From Fidelibacterota bacterium (GTDB lineage Bacteria > Fidelibacterota > Marinisomatia > Marinisomatales > CAZVFT01), in the NCBI GenBank assembly GCA_014381485.1, contig JACNLN010000097.1, positions 1 through 29,394 of the forward strand: 29,394 nucleotides of DNA, given 5' to 3'. Below the pieces are notes generated by a model. It made no database searches, was not told the DNA's origin, and was given only the letters and a program-made list of their open reading frames with translations. Below are positions 7,335-16,988 of the stretch, piece by piece. Both the position numbers and the translations under genes were made by a program. The first letter of the stretch is position 1, and each line of letters starts with the position of its first letter.

Positions 7335-9094
7335 AGATTCGAATTGATTTCCTTCAGAAGTACCATTACTTCTTTTGCCAGCGAGACTGCACTCGTTTCC
7401 TCTGGAAGAGCCTCCGGTGAAAATCTACCCTTTTCACAGGTTGCTACTATTTCAACCAGTCGATTGACTTTTTCACTGGATATCCGACCATCAAGCAATT
7501 TTTTTACACTATCTGGAGCGAGATTTGCAGAAGCAATGTTTATCTTATCACCAACGTAATCATACAGCGCTTGAGCTACCTGATCATAAGATTCTGAGGT
7601 ATGTATTTTCAACAACCTTTTACGAGTGCGAGCCAAAGCTCCCCGTGCCCTTACCTTCACTGGATCACGATTCCACTGAGCCCGCAAAGTTCCCACTACT
7701 TTTGGTCCCCCAAACAACATTATAGCAATAAGATTCATCCAGATTACAAAAGCCGGCACCGATCCTTGACTTACCGACTTGAATCGAATTGAAGACGACC
7801 GGATATGACGAATATCGCTTTCAAGCAGAACAATCTCATCCTTCGTTAACCCAGAAGAAGTAATAAATCTTTCCTTACTTGGTTGAACCGTCAATTCAAT
7901 CACTTTAGTAGATGCCTGTTTCCATTTACCAGATGCAGGATCAAAATAAGACAACTCGCTCTGGGGAATTAAAAACCGTCCATCCCGCCTTGGAATAATA
8001 ATGTATTCCCAGCTCTTTACACCAGAAATTTCGTCACGAAATCCCTTTTGAAATGTTACCTTTGGTTCATATACATCCAACCCTTCCGGAAATAACGGCT
8101 CTGCCAATTCAAAAAGATTGAAATTCCCAGTCCCTTCAAGCTCAATGATATATGAAATGGCTTGGTTTGTTTCCGTTACTACAGTGTCAATATCAGACAT
8201 CAGAGAAAATTTTCCTACCGCTCCTGTATAATTATCAGGTCTTCCTTCTATTGGAATCGGTTTTATTTTGAACTTTACAGGAACAGATCGAACAATCTGG
8301 TTGGCAGTTTGAGTAAAGAAGGAATCTGAGAAAAAATCGAAGTTAAAAGGAGAACGTCGAGTCTTAGAAGGTACTTCATAGGTACAGTTCAACACCATAG
8401 GATCCAGAACCAATTCACCACTCCTTGTGGGAAATAGTGCTACCTTGCTCAATGTCGCTACCTGATACCGAACTCCCTTCACAGAAGTCTCCCTGAATCT
8501 GGGTTGTCGGGGTACCGATAATTCTTCCTGCCAGAAACCAACACATTCAGGTTTCTTCTCCACAGAATATTGACGAAGATTAACCCGTGAATATAATTTA
8601 TAGTAAGCCGTAATCTGTTCCCCCTGGAATGCTTCATTCTTATTTACCTTAACATCGAGAAATAAAATTGGAGTTTCTTCAACAGTTTCAGCTCGCTTTT
8701 TTCTCTTTGTCTTCTTTTCCTGTCTTGTTTTCAACACAGTAATTGTTATTGGTTTGAGGGTCTGTTTTTCTCCATCCACCACACACTTTAATGAAGGAAT
8801 GGTTAATGAACCTGTCCGATTGGGTAGCAATGTCCAGGATAGTGACTTTGTGCTGGACATCTGACCATTTATCCACTGATAACTGCTGCTTTGTGCCGGT
8901 CCGGATATGATGGTAAAATCTTTGATTTGTGTGATATCCACCTGGGGATAACCACTGGATCCTTCAGCCACAACTTTGAAATTAATGGTTTCATTCAGGG
9001 TAATACGGTTGTCGTCAGCTGTGGAATAAACCCTAACTTGAGCAAAAATCGAGGAGACCAGAAAGAACATCAGTATTAACCTATGATACAGCAT
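7331..9094 (-). CDS. batD: BatD family protein
   Basis: 587 aa. Signal peptide (1-18, ending FAQ), then a long beta-rich periplasmic part with the BatD/oxygen-tolerance domain: paired Ig-like segments such as SWTLLPNRTGSLTIPSL near 86-102 and EYIIIPRRDGRFLIPQSEL near 363-381. One membrane helix at about 446-463 follows, then a basic cytoplasmic tail. A Lys/Arg/Glu-rich linker lies at about 122-140. BatD partners the von Willebrand factor proteins BatA and BatB. It lies between batC (one base upstream) and batE (4-base overlap). Family assignment rests on domain layout and operon position. Confidence 0.88.
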   Translation of the reverse strand: MLYHRLILMFFLVSSIFAQVRVYSTADDNRITLNETINFKVVAEGSSGYPQVDITQIKDFTIISGPAQSSSYQWINGQMSSTKSLSWTLLPNRTGSLTIPSLKCVVDGEKQTLKPITITVLKTRQEKKTKRKKRAETVEETPILFLDVKVNKNEAFQGEQITAYYKLYSRVNLRQYSVEKKPECVGFWQEELSVPRQPRFRETSVKGVRYQVATLSKVALFPTRSGELVLDPMVLNCTYEVPSKTRRSPFNFDFFSDSFFTQTANQIVRSVPVKFKIKPIPIEGRPDNYTGAVGKFSLMSDIDTVVTETNQAISYIIELEGTGNFNLFELAEPLFPEGLDVYEPKVTFQKGFRDEISGVKSWEYIIIPRRDGRFLIPQSELSYFDPASGKWKQASTKVIELTVQPSKERFITSSGLTKDEIVLLESDIRHIRSSSIRFKSVSQGSVPAFVIWMNLIAIMLFGGPKVVGTLRAQWNRDPVKVRARGALARTRKRLLKIHTSESYDQVAQALYDYVGDKINIASANLAPDSVKKLLDGRISSEKVNRLVEIVATCEKGRFSPEALPEETSAVSLAKEVMVLLKEINSNL

Positions 9095-9095
9095 T

Positions 9096-9848
9096 TTACC
9101 AATCCTTTTCCAGCTTTTTTGACTGGGCTGTTTCCAATCGCCTTTTCATCAAATTTTTCTCATCTGCTTTCAGAGCATTTAAAATCGCTTCTACATCTGC
9201 CCGCTCTCCTTCAGAGGGAGAAGGCGGGTCAGGTCTGTTCCCTTCCTCCTTCATCTCCTGAGGTTGTGGTTGAGACTGCTGCTTCTCAGATGTTTGTTCA
9301 TCCTGGGGTATTTGTTGAGGTTGTGATTCCTTTTGTTCCTCCTCTTCACCTTCCTGAGGCTGTGTCTGTGGATTTTCCTGCTTACCTGTGGAATCCTGTT
9401 CTTGCGATTGTTCTGACTCAGATGACTGTTGTTGTTTCATTTGTTGCAACATCAAGCGGCATAATTCATAGTTGTATTTCGCATCTACATCTCCAGGATT
9501 TAACTCAAGAGCTTTCCGAAACGAAGCACTACTTTCTTCAAATCTACCCTGTTGAAATAACGTATTTCCAAGATTGTAAAATATCTTCGATTTCAAACGT
9601 TTGTCATCCGATGTTAAGCTGGATTCAAATTCTGAGAGTGCTTGCTCATAATCGCCCATGATGTAAGCGGAATGACCCACTCCAAAGTGAGCCTCCGACA
9701 TACCGGGATATTTTTGAAGAATAGATTCGTAATACTCAAGACCTTTGGAATCCGGTGCTAAGTTACTTTCTGTCTCAGATTCTCCTTGAGCAAAGAGCAT
9801 CGAAAGGATTATTACTAAAAAACCTGATGCTCTACACAAACCGACCAT
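9096..9848 (-). CDS. batC: BatC: secreted TPR protein with Gln/Glu-rich linker
   Basis: 250 aa. Signal peptide (1-20, ending LFAQG); TPR repeats at about 34-130, including YNLGNTLFQQGRFEESSASF; a strongly biased Gln/Glu/Ser/Pro linker at about 136-205; and a basic C-terminal end. This fits BatC, the periplasmic TPR partner in the operon. Residues 205-216 (RPDPPSPSEGER) are encoded by a palindromic element at 9200-9228, probably a secondary insertion. The start overlaps the end of batB by 17 bases, with GGGGA upstream of the ATG. The antisense ORF covering much of it is a by-product of the biased composition. Confidence 0.88.
   Translation of the reverse strand: MVGLCRASGFLVIILSMLFAQGESETESNLAPDSKGLEYYESILQKYPGMSEAHFGVGHSAYIMGDYEQALSEFESSLTSDDKRLKSKIFYNLGNTLFQQGRFEESSASFRKALELNPGDVDAKYNYELCRLMLQQMKQQQSSESEQSQEQDSTGKQENPQTQPQEGEEEEQKESQPQQIPQDEQTSEKQQSQPQPQEMKEEGNRPDPPSPSEGERADVEAILNALKADEKNLMKRRLETAQSKKLEKDW
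9200..9228. repeat. Palindromic element inside batC
   Basis: Outer arms CCCGC (9200-9204) and GCGGG (9224-9228) enclose an inner TCTCC/GGAGA-type stem. Read on the minus strand, CGCCTTCTCCCTCT matches CGCCTGCTCCCTCT of the DUF1015 element at all but one position, followed in both by a pairing AG-rich arm. The frame stays open and gives the peptide PPSPSEGER. Confidence 0.6.
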
Positions 9849-10863
9849 GCCATGTTCCCCGTCTTTTTCTTCGGTTTGTTATAAATAAGTCAGTTGTAAA
9901 TAAAATCAACGATGCTGAAAGAAAAATTTGGTATCTGTCCTCAAACTGGGAATATTGATGTGTTTTCAATGTCCGTTTTTCCATAACGTTAATAACTTTC
10001 AGCAAATCTTCTACCGCATTAGCTCGATTGTCAAACCGTGTAAAAACCCCGTTTCCAGCCAGGGCAAGGTCTTTTAACATTCCCTCATTTAGGATGGTGG
10101 TGATGAGTTTTCCCCGTCGGTCTTTCTTGTAATCGATTCTGTTACCGTTATCATCAAAGACAGGAATGAGTCCCCCGATATGTGTCCCAACACCCACAGT
10201 ATGTATGATTATACCTGTGCTGGCTACTTCGCGGGCAAATTCCAGAGCCTGCCCCTCGTGATCCTCTCCATCTGTAATCACAACGAGAACTTTGTATTTT
10301 TCACTTTCTTGAGGAAACGATTTCATACCTAATTCCAATGCTTCTTGTAAAGCTGTTCCCTGTGTCTGAATTAATTTAGTATCAATAGCCCCGAGAAAGA
10401 GTCTTGCAGCATCGTAATCCCCTGTCAAGGGAAGATATAAATGGCTGGTTCCGGCAAATACGATAAGTCCAATACGGTCTCCTTTGAGGTTGGATATCAA
10501 TCTGGAAATTTCAAATTTTGCCTTTTCGAGACGGTTTGGTTTTACATCTTCCGCCTGCATACTGGAGGAAATATCCAGAGCTACCAAAACATCCACCCCT
10601 TTCCGCTTCACTTCCGTCAATTTCATCCCAATCTGAGGACCAGTTGCTGCAAATATTAGGAGTATTAATCCCCAGTATGTCATTCTATTTTTCCAGCGAA
10701 TCGCTGATTGATTTATCTGTGAAAAGAGTCGATCCCTAACCTTCTCACTTCCCCAATGGCTGAGTTCCTCAGACTTCCGCTTCCTCCATATCCACTGTAA
10801 AATACCAAAGAGAGCAAGCAATCCGTAAAAGGCGAAAATATAAGGATATCGAAAATTAACCAT
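9832..10863 (-). CDS. batB: BatB: von Willebrand factor A domain membrane protein
   Basis: 343 aa. Membrane helices at about 8-24, 62-77 and 320-336 anchor a VWA domain at about 90-290. The metal-binding MIDAS site is intact: D97-I-S99-S-S101, T170 in QGTAL and D198 in TDGED. BatB pairs with BatA in the Bat complex at the inner membrane. The start overlaps the batA stop by one base (TAATG), and the 3' end overlaps batC by 17 bases. The two VWA paralogs in tandem probably arose by duplication, as is usual for this operon. Confidence 0.92.
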   Translation of the reverse strand: MVNFRYPYIFAFYGLLALFGILQWIWRKRKSEELSHWGSEKVRDRLFSQINQSAIRWKNRMTYWGLILLIFAATGPQIGMKLTEVKRKGVDVLVALDISSSMQAEDVKPNRLEKAKFEISRLISNLKGDRIGLIVFAGTSHLYLPLTGDYDAARLFLGAIDTKLIQTQGTALQEALELGMKSFPQESEKYKVLVVITDGEDHEGQALEFAREVASTGIIIHTVGVGTHIGGLIPVFDDNGNRIDYKKDRRGKLITTILNEGMLKDLALAGNGVFTRFDNRANAVEDLLKVINVMEKRTLKTHQYSQFEDRYQIFLSASLILFTTDLFITNRRKRRGTWHGRFV

Positions 10864-11855
10864 TACATTTTCCTTCGAAAGATTCCTTCGGAAATAATTC
10901 TCTCGCTAAATGCCAGAAAAAGAGCAGGAATAAGACACCAGGCAAAAAGTTCACGATATTCAAGATATTCTTTAACCTGAATTTCTGATCTTTCCAGTTG
11001 ATCAATCTGTTCATAAACCTCCACAAGACTCTCCTCATCAGTAGCACGGAAATACTTCCCATTGGTACGCTCCGCCACCTGTCGCAAGGTCTCTTCATCA
11101 ATATCAACCTCCACCTGAACATGCCGTTTTCCTAAAATAGGATCGTCCACTGGATAGAGTGCTTTACCTTTTGTTCCGATACCAATCGTGTAAATTTTGA
11201 TCCCACATTCCTGAGCAAACCCAGAAGATGTCAATGGATTTAACTCGCCGGCATTGTTGCTTCCATCTGAGAGGAGAATGATAACCTTACTTTCAGTGTC
11301 ACTGTCACGAAGACGATTTACGCCATGGGCAATTGCCATCCCAATCGCTGTACCATCATGTTCTTTATCAATGACAATAACCTGTTTCAATAGATTTTGA
11401 AGAACCTCATAATCAATGGTGAGTGGACATTGAATATAACTTTCGCCTGCGAAGACTAAAAGTCCCAGACGATCACCTTCACGGTCATTGATAAAATCTT
11501 CTGCAGTTTTTTTTGCCGCCTTCAGCCGATTGGGTTTGAAATCTTCAGCCAGCATACTGCTGCTGATGTCAAGTATCAGCATAATATCAACAACATTTAC
11601 AGAAGTTTCTGATAGATCAATGACCGCTCTTGGTCGAGCCATTGCCATCACAAGTAGACTGATAATAATTATTCTTAGGGTAAATAGAACCTTTATTTTC
11701 CACCAACCGGAAAGATTCTTGACTCGTTTAAGCAGATCCAGCGATGAAAATTGAATCGTCCCCTCACGATACTGTCCCCAGCGGATATACCACCATACCA
11801 TAAGTATAACAACTGCTAACAGAAATAAAATCCATGGATGTGTAAATTCAAACAC
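10863..11855 (-). CDS. batA: BatA: von Willebrand factor A domain membrane protein
   Basis: 330 aa. Membrane helices at about 7-24, 55-72 and 302-318 with a VWA domain at about 86-290. The MIDAS residues are D96-I-S98-S-S100, T169 in DGTAI and D197 in LSDGS, so the metal site should work. The start codon is GTG; an in-frame TAA lies just upstream, so it cannot extend far, and no clear ribosome site is visible. It is the first bat gene here. The AAA+ gene moxR and the DUF58 gene, which normally precede batA, are absent; the next gene upstream is the Hhe-type helicase. Confidence 0.92.
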   Translation of the reverse strand: MFEFTHPWILFLLAVVILMVWWYIRWGQYREGTIQFSSLDLLKRVKNLSGWWKIKVLFTLRIIIISLLVMAMARPRAVIDLSETSVNVVDIMLILDISSSMLAEDFKPNRLKAAKKTAEDFINDREGDRLGLLVFAGESYIQCPLTIDYEVLQNLLKQVIVIDKEHDGTAIGMAIAHGVNRLRDSDTESKVIILLSDGSNNAGELNPLTSSGFAQECGIKIYTIGIGTKGKALYPVDDPILGKRHVQVEVDIDEETLRQVAERTNGKYFRATDEESLVEVYEQIDQLERSEIQVKEYLEYRELFAWCLIPALFLAFSERIISEGIFRRKM

Positions 11856-12198
11856 AGGTTACGTGGATAAATTACTTTCTATATAATGAGTACACTCCGA
11901 AAAGGTATATTAACGAAATTGAGGAAATGTTAAGTTCCATTATTGTAGAAGATAGCGTTTTACCATTAGCGATAATTAGCGTAATTCGCGGTTTCTGGAG
12001 TACTCTCATATAATGACAAAAATTGAGAATTGTTTCTTCATTAAAAAGTTACCTGCCAGTTGAAATAACCTGCGTGAAACTTTTAAGCATAGTACTTTCT
12101 TTATAGATTTATTTCTGTTGAATCACCAAACACTAAAATGACTCTTCAACTATTTAAATTCAGGTTGAAATACTAAGGTCTAGAGTTCTTTGTATTAC
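11856..12198. other. Intergenic region between hheA and batA
   Basis: A+T-rich, with no credible gene. It contains one copy of AATTGAGGAAAT (11917-11928), which recurs on the other side of hheA; a short repeated motif, ATTAGCG at 11965 and 11975 followed by ATTCGCG at 11984; and a TTCAAC/GTTGAA stem (12145-12169) shortly after the hheA stop. The bat promoter must lie here. TTAACA with AATATA 16 bases on (minus strand, about 11910-11937) is only a weak candidate. Confidence 0.55.
12145..12169 (-). terminator. Possible hairpin after hheA
   Basis: TTCAAC (12145-12150) pairs with GTTGAA (12164-12169) around a 13-base A+T-rich loop, about 30 bases past the hheA stop. On the minus strand a short CATTTTAG follows. 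The weak stem makes this a poor intrinsic terminator. Confidence 0.25.
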
Positions 12199-15100
12199 TT
12201 AATTGACTAGTTCCAAACCAAAAGAAGTTTCTTTTATACTATTAGTTCTTAACAAATATGCAATTTGTTTTTTAATATAATCCTGTATCTTTTTCCCTGT
12301 GTGCTGATAACCAAAAATACGTGCAACTTTTGGTATAAGTTCTTTAATAGGAATTGATATTTCCTTACTTAAAGCTAGTGAAACTGCGTTTTGAATCTCA
12401 TCAACTGAAATAAATTCGACATTGGTAACGGAATCTTCTTTATCACGTTTTCTTATTTTCTTAAATGGACTCTTGGAACAATAAACAAAAAGGTCCCAAC
12501 GGAGATGAATTTTCCCATCTTCATTTAGTTGCTTAACAAGAGAATTCATTATACGAACTATTTTTGCGCCAACTCTACCCATTCCATAATGCTGAATTAC
12601 TCTCAAGGATAGTTCCTTTATGTGAATAGGGGATTCAAATTTTACTATTTCTTCAATTAGATTTTCTATTTCATAGGACGAATCAACCTTTTCATAGAAT
12701 AATTCTGGTTCACCCTTATAAAAAACAGGATATTTGGTATAAGGGATAATTTCAATTCCTAAATTATTTTGATTAGTAGACTGCTCTATTTCTTCAACTT
12801 CTAATTCTACTACTGACGCCTGATTTGATAGATTTAATGGCGACGATTTAGCATTTTCAATTGCATCAAGCAATTTAGACATTTCTCTTGATGGATTTAA
12901 AAACCAATCTGTTGACCAAATTCTATAGAAACGCCAACCTAAATTTTCTAACACTTGCTGACGAAGCCGGTCCCTATCTCTTGCTGTAGATGATGAATGA
13001 TAGTTTGCACCATCACATTCCAATGCTAAAATAAATTTAGAGGGGTCGTAAGGATGAAGAATACCAAAATCTATTTTATAACCTGCGTAACCTACCTGGG
13101 GTATTGCTTTGATTCCTTTTTCAACTAATTGGTTATAAACACTTTTCTCAAAAATGTTTGATTCATCAAACTCACCTGAAAAATCTTCTTCTCTTGATAA
13201 AAATGAACTGTCGCCGTGAGAACGTGCAAAATCCAAATATTGTTTTAATTTATGTACACCCAATGCCTTTGTTTTTGATAAATCAAAATCATCACCTGTA
13301 ATTGAAGAAAATACAACCACTTTTTCACGTGCTCTAGTAACAAGTACATTTAACCTTCTTTCACCGCCAGCTTTATTAAGTGGGCCAAAGTTCATTGTAA
13401 TTTTCCCATTCACATCTCTACCATATCCCACTGAAATAAAAATTATATCTCTTTCATCGCCTTGAATTGTTTCCAAATTTTTCACAAAGAAAGACTCATC
13501 TCTATTATCTGTAAAAAAATGCTCTAAAGATAAATCATTTCTTCTCAATAATTCCAATTCATCCAAGATAGCTGTTTGCTGTGCTTGACTAAATGTCCCA
13601 ATGCCTAACGATTTTTCAGGTATAGTTTTGTAATGGTTAAAAACAGCTTTAACAACCATTTTAGCTTCAGGTAAATTTTTCTGACTACCACCACGATCGT
13701 AAATCCCTTCTTTTATTTGTACCAGAGAAAGACCGTTGTTTTTATTGTCTCTATTTGGACTGGGGAAAGTGTTCAAATTGTTCTTATAGAAACTTATGTT
13801 TGAAAAATGAATTAATGATTCGTGACGACTGCGATAATGCCATTTTAAATAAAATTCTTTCATCCCAATTGTTAAACACTCATCTAGAATACTTTCCAAA
13901 TCTGGTGTTGTCATATCTTCCAAATCTTCATCATTAATTTCTATTTGTGCCACTCTATCAAAAAATGTTGTTGGCGGTAATTGTTTTGTATCACCTACAC
14001 ATACAAGATGTTCACCCCGAATAATAGCACCCAAACTATCCACGGGAGACATTTGACTAGCTTCGTCAAATATCACAAAATCAAATTTAATTTTTTCAGG
14101 ATCAATATATTGTGCCAGTGAGAGGGGACTCATCATTAAACAAGGACACAACTGCTGAACAATATCAGGTACATTGACAAAAAATTTTCTAATTGGATGA
14201 TGTCCGCGTTTTAATCGAAACTGCCTTTGCAAATATCCCAGTTGAGATGATCTTGTACCTTCCCACATAGAATCGGGTTTTTGATTATAAAGGTTTGTTA
14301 GCACTCTGTTTTTTGCTAATTCTAATTGAAAGGAATCTAATTCTTGGAATTTTTGTACAATCTGGTCCTGTGTTAATGCTTCAAATTCTTTCAATGTCGG
14401 TAATTTATTTAGTATTTGTTGGAATTGATGAAATAAAAATGACTTCTTAAATCTTAGTATTATATCCTTAAAACTTGTTTTTTCTGAATATATATTCTCT
14501 AAAAATTGACCCAAACCAGCTTTATTACATTCAACAAATGCTCTTTGATATCTTGTCCAATCAACAATTAAATGAATATTTTCTTTCCATTTAGCCAGTA
14601 ATTCACCAATATCCTTTAGATCAGTATTTTCGATACCATCAACAAAAAGGATTTCATTATTTACATCTAAACTTTTAACTACATTTTCCAAACTTTTTAT
14701 TAGAATTGGTATGTTATCTTCAAGTGAGGATTTGTTTTTTGATAAAACATCAGGAATGGTTGATGATTTAAGAATAAATTCTGAAAGATTTTTATCATCA
14801 AGTTCGGTAACTCGGTTTTTTGAATATTTCTTAAGCCAAACTATAGCTGCCTTTATTACAACAGTATTTGAATCTGTACTGTTCCAAAGGTTGGAAAGTG
14901 GGTCTATCAAATCTGATTTTGTATCATCTATTTTCTTTTTGGTTTTAATATTCTCTAAAATATTATCAAGATTTGAAATCAATTCACTGTAAGAGAGGTA
15001 ATCATCAGAACCTATGAAATGCTGTGTAACCCTTTTTTTCGTTTTGTAATAACTGGGTAGAACAATTCGCAAAAATGATTTGTACTTCTTTTTAAATAAT

Positions 15101-16947
15101 TCATTGATGTCATTAAGATTTTCGTCAAATACTTCTTCCTTAAAATTTTCTAGTATTCCATTTTTTTGTGAATTAAATGAGTCAATTTGTTCTAATATGG
15201 GTATAACTTGAGTATAGTATTTATCAACGTTTTTAACTTTTGCCAATGATTTTGGAATTTGATGATCTTCACTTAAAACAGTTAGAAGTTGGCAATATGA
15301 AATCGTAGTAATTAAATCAATTAACTCAATTGATAATTCATTTGAAAAATTCCTTATTTTATTACAAATATTTTCAAATTGCTGAGAAACTAAATCCAAA
15401 CTCTTACTGATCTTTTGTTGTTCATACTCATTTATATTTTTTATTCCACAACCCCAATATGGATGATTGTGGGGATGACCAATCATTTCAATTCTTATTT
15501 TCAAAGTCTCAATTATAGAAATGATTTTCTCGTATTGCTCAAAAGAAATATTACTTAATTCAGAAAAATTAATATCAAGTATATCAACATCGGAAATATG
15601 GTTTAACTCGCCAATAAACCAATATGGAGTTTTATTAAAGGGTTTGAGCGGTGTATGTAGAACTCTTGAATATTCATTTAATTTTTTTCTACACTTCAGT
15701 AAATCATCAATTTTCCCATCAACAATAGGTTTGCCAGGATGTGTTGATTCATAAGCATCCTTTAATTGATTTAACACGTGTCTTTTGTTTGATTTTCGAC
15801 TATGGATTTCAAGACAATAATCACCCAATCCAATTGTTTGGAGCCGATTATACACAACATCTAAAGCTGCCATTTTTTCACTAACGAAAAGTACTTTTTT
15901 ATTATTTGCTAGTAATTCAGCGATTAAATTTGTAATTGTTTGCGATTTCCCGGTGCCCGGTGGTCCTTGAACTACGATAGAGTTGCCAGCCTTAACCGCT
16001 TCCATTGCTTCTTGTTGAGAAGAATCAGCATTAAGTACTTGATACAAATCTAATGGTTTACGCTTTTCATCCAATTCATCTGCTGCCGGATATTCAGAAC
16101 CGCTGTCGACAGCATTATTATTAACACCAGCAAGTGCTTGGACAATTTGGTTATTTTTAAAATTTTCATTGTACTTCTCTAAATCCTTGAACATTACAAA
16201 TTTGGCGAAAGAAAAAAGACCAAGAAATATCTCATTCGTTATTTTCCACCTTGAATTCAAATTAATTAACTTATTTATTTTCTTGAAATAGTCCATTGGA
16301 TCAAATGAATAATTTTCTAATTGTAATTCTGGGATAGCAAGGTTGAACTCACTATTCATTTTATATTGCAAGGCAGGATTAACAAATGGCTCTTCATCTG
16401 TTGGATACAATTTGTATTTAGACCTTATTGAACGTTTTTTTAATTCTACAGGCAACATTATTATTGGAGACTTGTTTTTTACATCTGACTGATCTGCTTC
16501 ATACCATTCCAACAATCCAAGAGTAAGATATAAAATATTGTAACCCTGTTCTTCCATTAACTGATTGGCTCTGAATTGAATTCTTTTAAGGTTTTTCTGT
16601 AATCTTTCGTTTGTAAGGTTTGTTTGTAGATTTAAGTCTGTATGTTTTTCTTCAAGTACTTCTACATCATACTCGTAGAACTCAATTTTTTGGTCTTCAT
16701 TATGTGCTGTTTCTTTATCATCAAAAAGTTCATCCGTATCTTCATCTTTAGGAAGAAAATGAAAACTATTATTCTCAACAACAATCGATTTAAAAACTTC
16801 TAATGGTAGTTCATCAACTATCTTGATCGTAGTTACTTTGGTAGGTTTAAAATTTAGTAGGCGGTTTCGCCTTGAGAGATCAATGAGCTTGTTTTTCCAA
16901 ACTTCTATTTTTTGTTCTAGAATTTCTTTTTCTGTTTTCCCTGACAT
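12199..16947 (-). CDS. hheA: Hhe-type antiphage protein: DUF4011, SF1 helicase, Vsr/DUF559 nuclease, DUF3320
   Basis: 1582 aa. The DUF4011 N-terminus includes KNKLIDLSRRNRLLNFKP (18-35). Helicase motifs follow: Walker A QGPPGTGKSQT (328-338), DEAS (961-964) after a roughly 620-residue insert, GDTKQLPP (985-992), WHYRS (1036-1040), ETIQGDERD (1159-1167) and GERRLNVLVTRAR (1195-1207). A Vsr/DUF559-like nuclease is at about 1263-1362, with D1293, E1310, D1312 and H1317. DUF3320 is near 1440-1490, and a related winged-helix-like repeat ends the protein. This order is that of Hhe, a single-gene system reported to protect against phages; it is thought to unwind and cut invading DNA. The gene is intact, stands alone between housekeeping operons, has no clear ribosome site, and is visibly richer in A+T and Asn/Lys/Ile codons than its neighbours, which suggests horizontal transfer. 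Confidence 0.9.
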   Translation of the reverse strand: MSGKTEKEILEQKIEVWKNKLIDLSRRNRLLNFKPTKVTTIKIVDELPLEVFKSIVVENNSFHFLPKDEDTDELFDDKETAHNEDQKIEFYEYDVEVLEEKHTDLNLQTNLTNERLQKNLKRIQFRANQLMEEQGYNILYLTLGLLEWYEADQSDVKNKSPIIMLPVELKKRSIRSKYKLYPTDEEPFVNPALQYKMNSEFNLAIPELQLENYSFDPMDYFKKINKLINLNSRWKITNEIFLGLFSFAKFVMFKDLEKYNENFKNNQIVQALAGVNNNAVDSGSEYPAADELDEKRKPLDLYQVLNADSSQQEAMEAVKAGNSIVVQGPPGTGKSQTITNLIAELLANNKKVLFVSEKMAALDVVYNRLQTIGLGDYCLEIHSRKSNKRHVLNQLKDAYESTHPGKPIVDGKIDDLLKCRKKLNEYSRVLHTPLKPFNKTPYWFIGELNHISDVDILDINFSELSNISFEQYEKIISIIETLKIRIEMIGHPHNHPYWGCGIKNINEYEQQKISKSLDLVSQQFENICNKIRNFSNELSIELIDLITTISYCQLLTVLSEDHQIPKSLAKVKNVDKYYTQVIPILEQIDSFNSQKNGILENFKEEVFDENLNDINELFKKKYKSFLRIVLPSYYKTKKRVTQHFIGSDDYLSYSELISNLDNILENIKTKKKIDDTKSDLIDPLSNLWNSTDSNTVVIKAAIVWLKKYSKNRVTELDDKNLSEFILKSSTIPDVLSKNKSSLEDNIPILIKSLENVVKSLDVNNEILFVDGIENTDLKDIGELLAKWKENIHLIVDWTRYQRAFVECNKAGLGQFLENIYSEKTSFKDIILRFKKSFLFHQFQQILNKLPTLKEFEALTQDQIVQKFQELDSFQLELAKNRVLTNLYNQKPDSMWEGTRSSQLGYLQRQFRLKRGHHPIRKFFVNVPDIVQQLCPCLMMSPLSLAQYIDPEKIKFDFVIFDEASQMSPVDSLGAIIRGEHLVCVGDTKQLPPTTFFDRVAQIEINDEDLEDMTTPDLESILDECLTIGMKEFYLKWHYRSRHESLIHFSNISFYKNNLNTFPSPNRDNKNNGLSLVQIKEGIYDRGGSQKNLPEAKMVVKAVFNHYKTIPEKSLGIGTFSQAQQTAILDELELLRRNDLSLEHFFTDNRDESFFVKNLETIQGDERDIIFISVGYGRDVNGKITMNFGPLNKAGGERRLNVLVTRAREKVVVFSSITGDDFDLSKTKALGVHKLKQYLDFARSHGDSSFLSREEDFSGEFDESNIFEKSVYNQLVEKGIKAIPQVGYAGYKIDFGILHPYDPSKFILALECDGANYHSSSTARDRDRLRQQVLENLGWRFYRIWSTDWFLNPSREMSKLLDAIENAKSSPLNLSNQASVVELEVEEIEQSTNQNNLGIEIIPYTKYPVFYKGEPELFYEKVDSSYEIENLIEEIVKFESPIHIKELSLRVIQHYGMGRVGAKIVRIMNSLVKQLNEDGKIHLRWDLFVYCSKSPFKKIRKRDKEDSVTNVEFISVDEIQNAVSLALSKEISIPIKELIPKVARIFGYQHTGKKIQDYIKKQIAYLLRTNSIKETSFGLELVN

Positions 16948-16988
16948 ATTTATTGATTTAGATTAAATATCTCACTAATTGACAAATC

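Noticed and set aside
9083..9661. A 192-aa open frame on the plus strand opposite batC
   Set aside because: It is the antisense of the Gln/Glu-rich batC linker and signal region; the composition is biased and shows no domain. batC has a clear TPR and operon position.
12199..16947. hheA as an ordinary chromosomal repair helicase (UvrD/RecD/Dna2 type)
   Set aside because: The DUF4011 start, the very long insert between Walker A and B, the fused Vsr/DUF559 nuclease and DUF3320 do not occur in those repair enzymes.
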